DNA of 45,727 nt from a virus, in the IMG/VR virus record IMGVR_UViG_3300044998_001125, positions 1-45,727 of that record, one strand, 5' to 3'. A program made the translations under genes and the position numbers. Below, piece after piece: positions 44,609 through 45,727 of this stretch. Position 1 is the first letter of the stretch. Every line of letters begins with the position of its first letter. The notes beneath the pieces are model-generated. The model ran no database searches and was not told the origin of the DNA. It worked only from the letters and a program-made list of their open reading frames with translations.

Positions 44609-45436
44609 TCACTCCAGTCCTTTGCGCTCGAGCATGACTCCTTCGAGCTCTTTCTCAGTGATGGGATACGTTCGGTGATCGGTGGGATCTTCGATCAAGC
44701 CGAAGCGCAGGCGAAGAATCGCGGCTTCCTTGGGAGAAAGCTCGGCCATGACCTCTCGCATAATATCCAAGAGCTCGCGCTTCATGACGAGACCAAAGGG
44801 ATCTCCCGTCGGCCCGTCGTCAGGGATAGTGTCTCCGAGAGCCGTCTTGTCATCTCCCGTCGGATTGATGGGATCGTGCAAGGATCTCGTCTGACGGCAG
44901 GATTCGAGCGTGGCTCGAACTACCTTCTGGGAAGCACCCGTCAGTTCGGCCAACTCCTCGATCGAGGGATCAGAATTGAATACCTTCTTGTATTCCTCGG
45001 TGGCGGAGATGAGCTTCTTTTGCACGCCCAGGGCGTGGGCGGGCATGCGAATGGTGCGCTTGCGCTTCATGACGTGCTGGCCAATGGCCTGCTTGACCCA
45101 CCACGAGGCGTAAGTCGAGAAACGGAAGCCACGCTTCCAGTCGTACTTGTCGACGGACTTGATGAGTCCGAGGTTTCCCTCCTGCACCAAATCCTCGAAA
45201 GGCAGACCGCTATTCTTGTAGACCTTGGCGATAGAGACGACGAGCCGCAGGTTGGACTCGATGATCTTCTTCTTGGCCTTGACATCACCTTCAGCGTTGT
45301 ACTTCTGAAAGAGTGCAACGCTCTCATCGTGAGAGAGCAGCGGGTAGCGGGAGATGTCCCGAAGGTAAGCGGCGACCACGTTGCTCTGGGCGACGGCGCT
45401 GTCTTTCTTAATTTTCACTTCAGTTTGTTTTTGCAT
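44609..45436 (-). CDS. Sigma-70 family factor lacking region 4.2
   Basis: The 275-residue protein has region 1.2 (YLRDISRYPLLS), region 2 (LRLVVSIAKVY, DLVQEGNLGLIKSVDKYD, RFSTYASWWVKQAI), region 3 and region 4.1 (MAELSPKEAAILRLRFGL). It stops 21 residues after that, without the DNA-reading helix-turn-helix of region 4.2. Region 2 residues for -10 recognition are complete, in line with the good -10 boxes found here. It should direct host RNA polymerase to phage promoters. Confidence 0.9.
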   Translation of the reverse strand: MQKQTEVKIKKDSAVAQSNVVAAYLRDISRYPLLSHDESVALFQKYNAEGDVKAKKKIIESNLRLVVSIAKVYKNSGLPFEDLVQEGNLGLIKSVDKYDWKRGFRFSTYASWWVKQAIGQHVMKRKRTIRMPAHALGVQKKLISATEEYKKVFNSDPSIEELAELTGASQKVVRATLESCRQTRSLHDPINPTGDDKTALGDTIPDDGPTGDPFGLVMKRELLDIMREVMAELSPKEAAILRLRFGLIEDPTDHRTYPITEKELEGVMLERKGLE

Positions 45437-45689
45437 CGACGATTACTTCCGCTCCGAGGTTGGCAAGCCACTTGCTGTGGGCTTGTCGGCGTGAATTCCT
45501 GATGTCCAGCTCTCGCTGGACATAGCAGATCTCGACTTCGATGGGAGTGACATCCTTGCCACGCATCGAGAGGACGTTCTCTCGATCCCGTTCCAAAGTC
45601 ATATAGAGACCCATGAGATCGTCGTCCGTCATCCACGCGAGCTGATCGATCGTGTGCAGCCTGACCTCAGACTTAAACAGCTTCCTCAT
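45420..45689 (-). CDS. Small helical protein upstream of sigma
   Basis: The 89-residue product is helical with many charged residues. The start at 45689 follows a promoter -10 by 6 bases. Its end overlaps the sigma start by 17 bases, so the pair is co-expressed. Anti-sigma or unrelated roles cannot be judged. Confidence 0.55.
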   Translation of the reverse strand: MRKLFKSEVRLHTIDQLAWMTDDDLMGLYMTLERDRENVLSMRGKDVTPIEVEICYVQRELDIRNSRRQAHSKWLANLGAEVIVDAKTN

Positions 45690-45695
45690 ATTCTT

Positions 45696-45722
45696 TTTAT
45701 CCTTTTCCCGGCCCATATTACA
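45696..45722 (-). promoter_or_regulatory. Phage promoter of the sigma operon, leaderless
   Basis: On the minus strand TGTAAT (45722-45717) and GATAAA (45701-45696) are 21 bases apart. ATG 45689 follows after 6 bases with no Shine-Dalgarno. If the sigma factor reads this box, it controls its own operon. Confidence 0.62.
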
Positions 45723-45727
45723 CACAC

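Noticed and set aside
1-45727. CRISPR array or insertion sequence
   Set aside because: No regular spacer-repeat series and no transposase with terminal repeats was seen; mobility here is explained by homing endonucleases.

Overview
The window looks like an accessory and replication-support segment of a large tailed phage (or phage-like element) of a Gram-negative host. The reasons are the packing (most genes overlap by ATGA or a few bases), the many proteins of 40-150 residues, about 20 tRNA or tRNA-like genes plus a tmRNA, about 15 homing endonuclease genes or remnants, and phage-typical housekeeping genes (ATP-dependent ligase, GroEL, sigma factor, DNA glycosylases). Lipoprotein signals in three small or medium genes point to a host with an outer membrane. 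The SUMF1/FGE-type lipoprotein recalls proteins common in myxobacteria and relatives, but host assignment is inference. No terminase, capsid, tail or polymerase gene lies in the window.

Layout. 1-11.3 kb (+): tRNA genes alternate with small unknown proteins and HNH/GIY-YIG endonucleases, ending in a tmRNA (10901-11300). 11.3-17.8 kb (+): more endonucleases, a tRNA-Asp gene with a 51-nt insertion, and small membrane proteins. 17.8-19.7 kb: DNA ligase with an endonuclease antisense to its 3' end. 19.9-23.6 kb (+): SGNH hydrolase, nucleotidyltransferase, Zn-finger proteins and an ATP-grasp enzyme. 23.6-25.6 kb (+): IscA and IscU, each followed by an endonuclease. 26-35 kb (mostly +): tRNA-Ile, tRNA-Tyr, an FGE-like lipoprotein, many small proteins that look like SH3-type barrels, then GroEL. 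35.3-45.7 kb (-): a proteasome-like Ntn hydrolase, a phosphoesterase, an MBD4-like glycosylase, an AAA+ ATPase, a Nei-type glycosylase, a second IscA and a degenerate paralogue, and a sigma factor whose region 4.2 seems to sit in the next gene.

How the parts may work together. Eight sites share a promoter-like pattern, TGTAAT-like box, then -10-like TATAAT about 21 bases downstream. Five of them place the start codon 6-9 bases after the -10, so the mRNAs may be leaderless, and the phage sigma factor is the natural candidate reader. Six genes begin with a short amphipathic leader ending in an (I)-x-E site like the T4 capsid-targeting and gp21-cleavage peptides, so they may be packaged and injected. 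IscU/IscA, GroEL, tmRNA and tRNAs would support host translation and protein maturation. Ligase, Nei and MBD4-like enzymes form a base-excision repair set.

Several genes carry nonsense or frameshift lesions (439, 1745, 3518, 11346, 14127, 25906, 34675, 42060). Most are endonucleases or accessory genes; whether they are real decay, recoding or assembly errors cannot be decided here.
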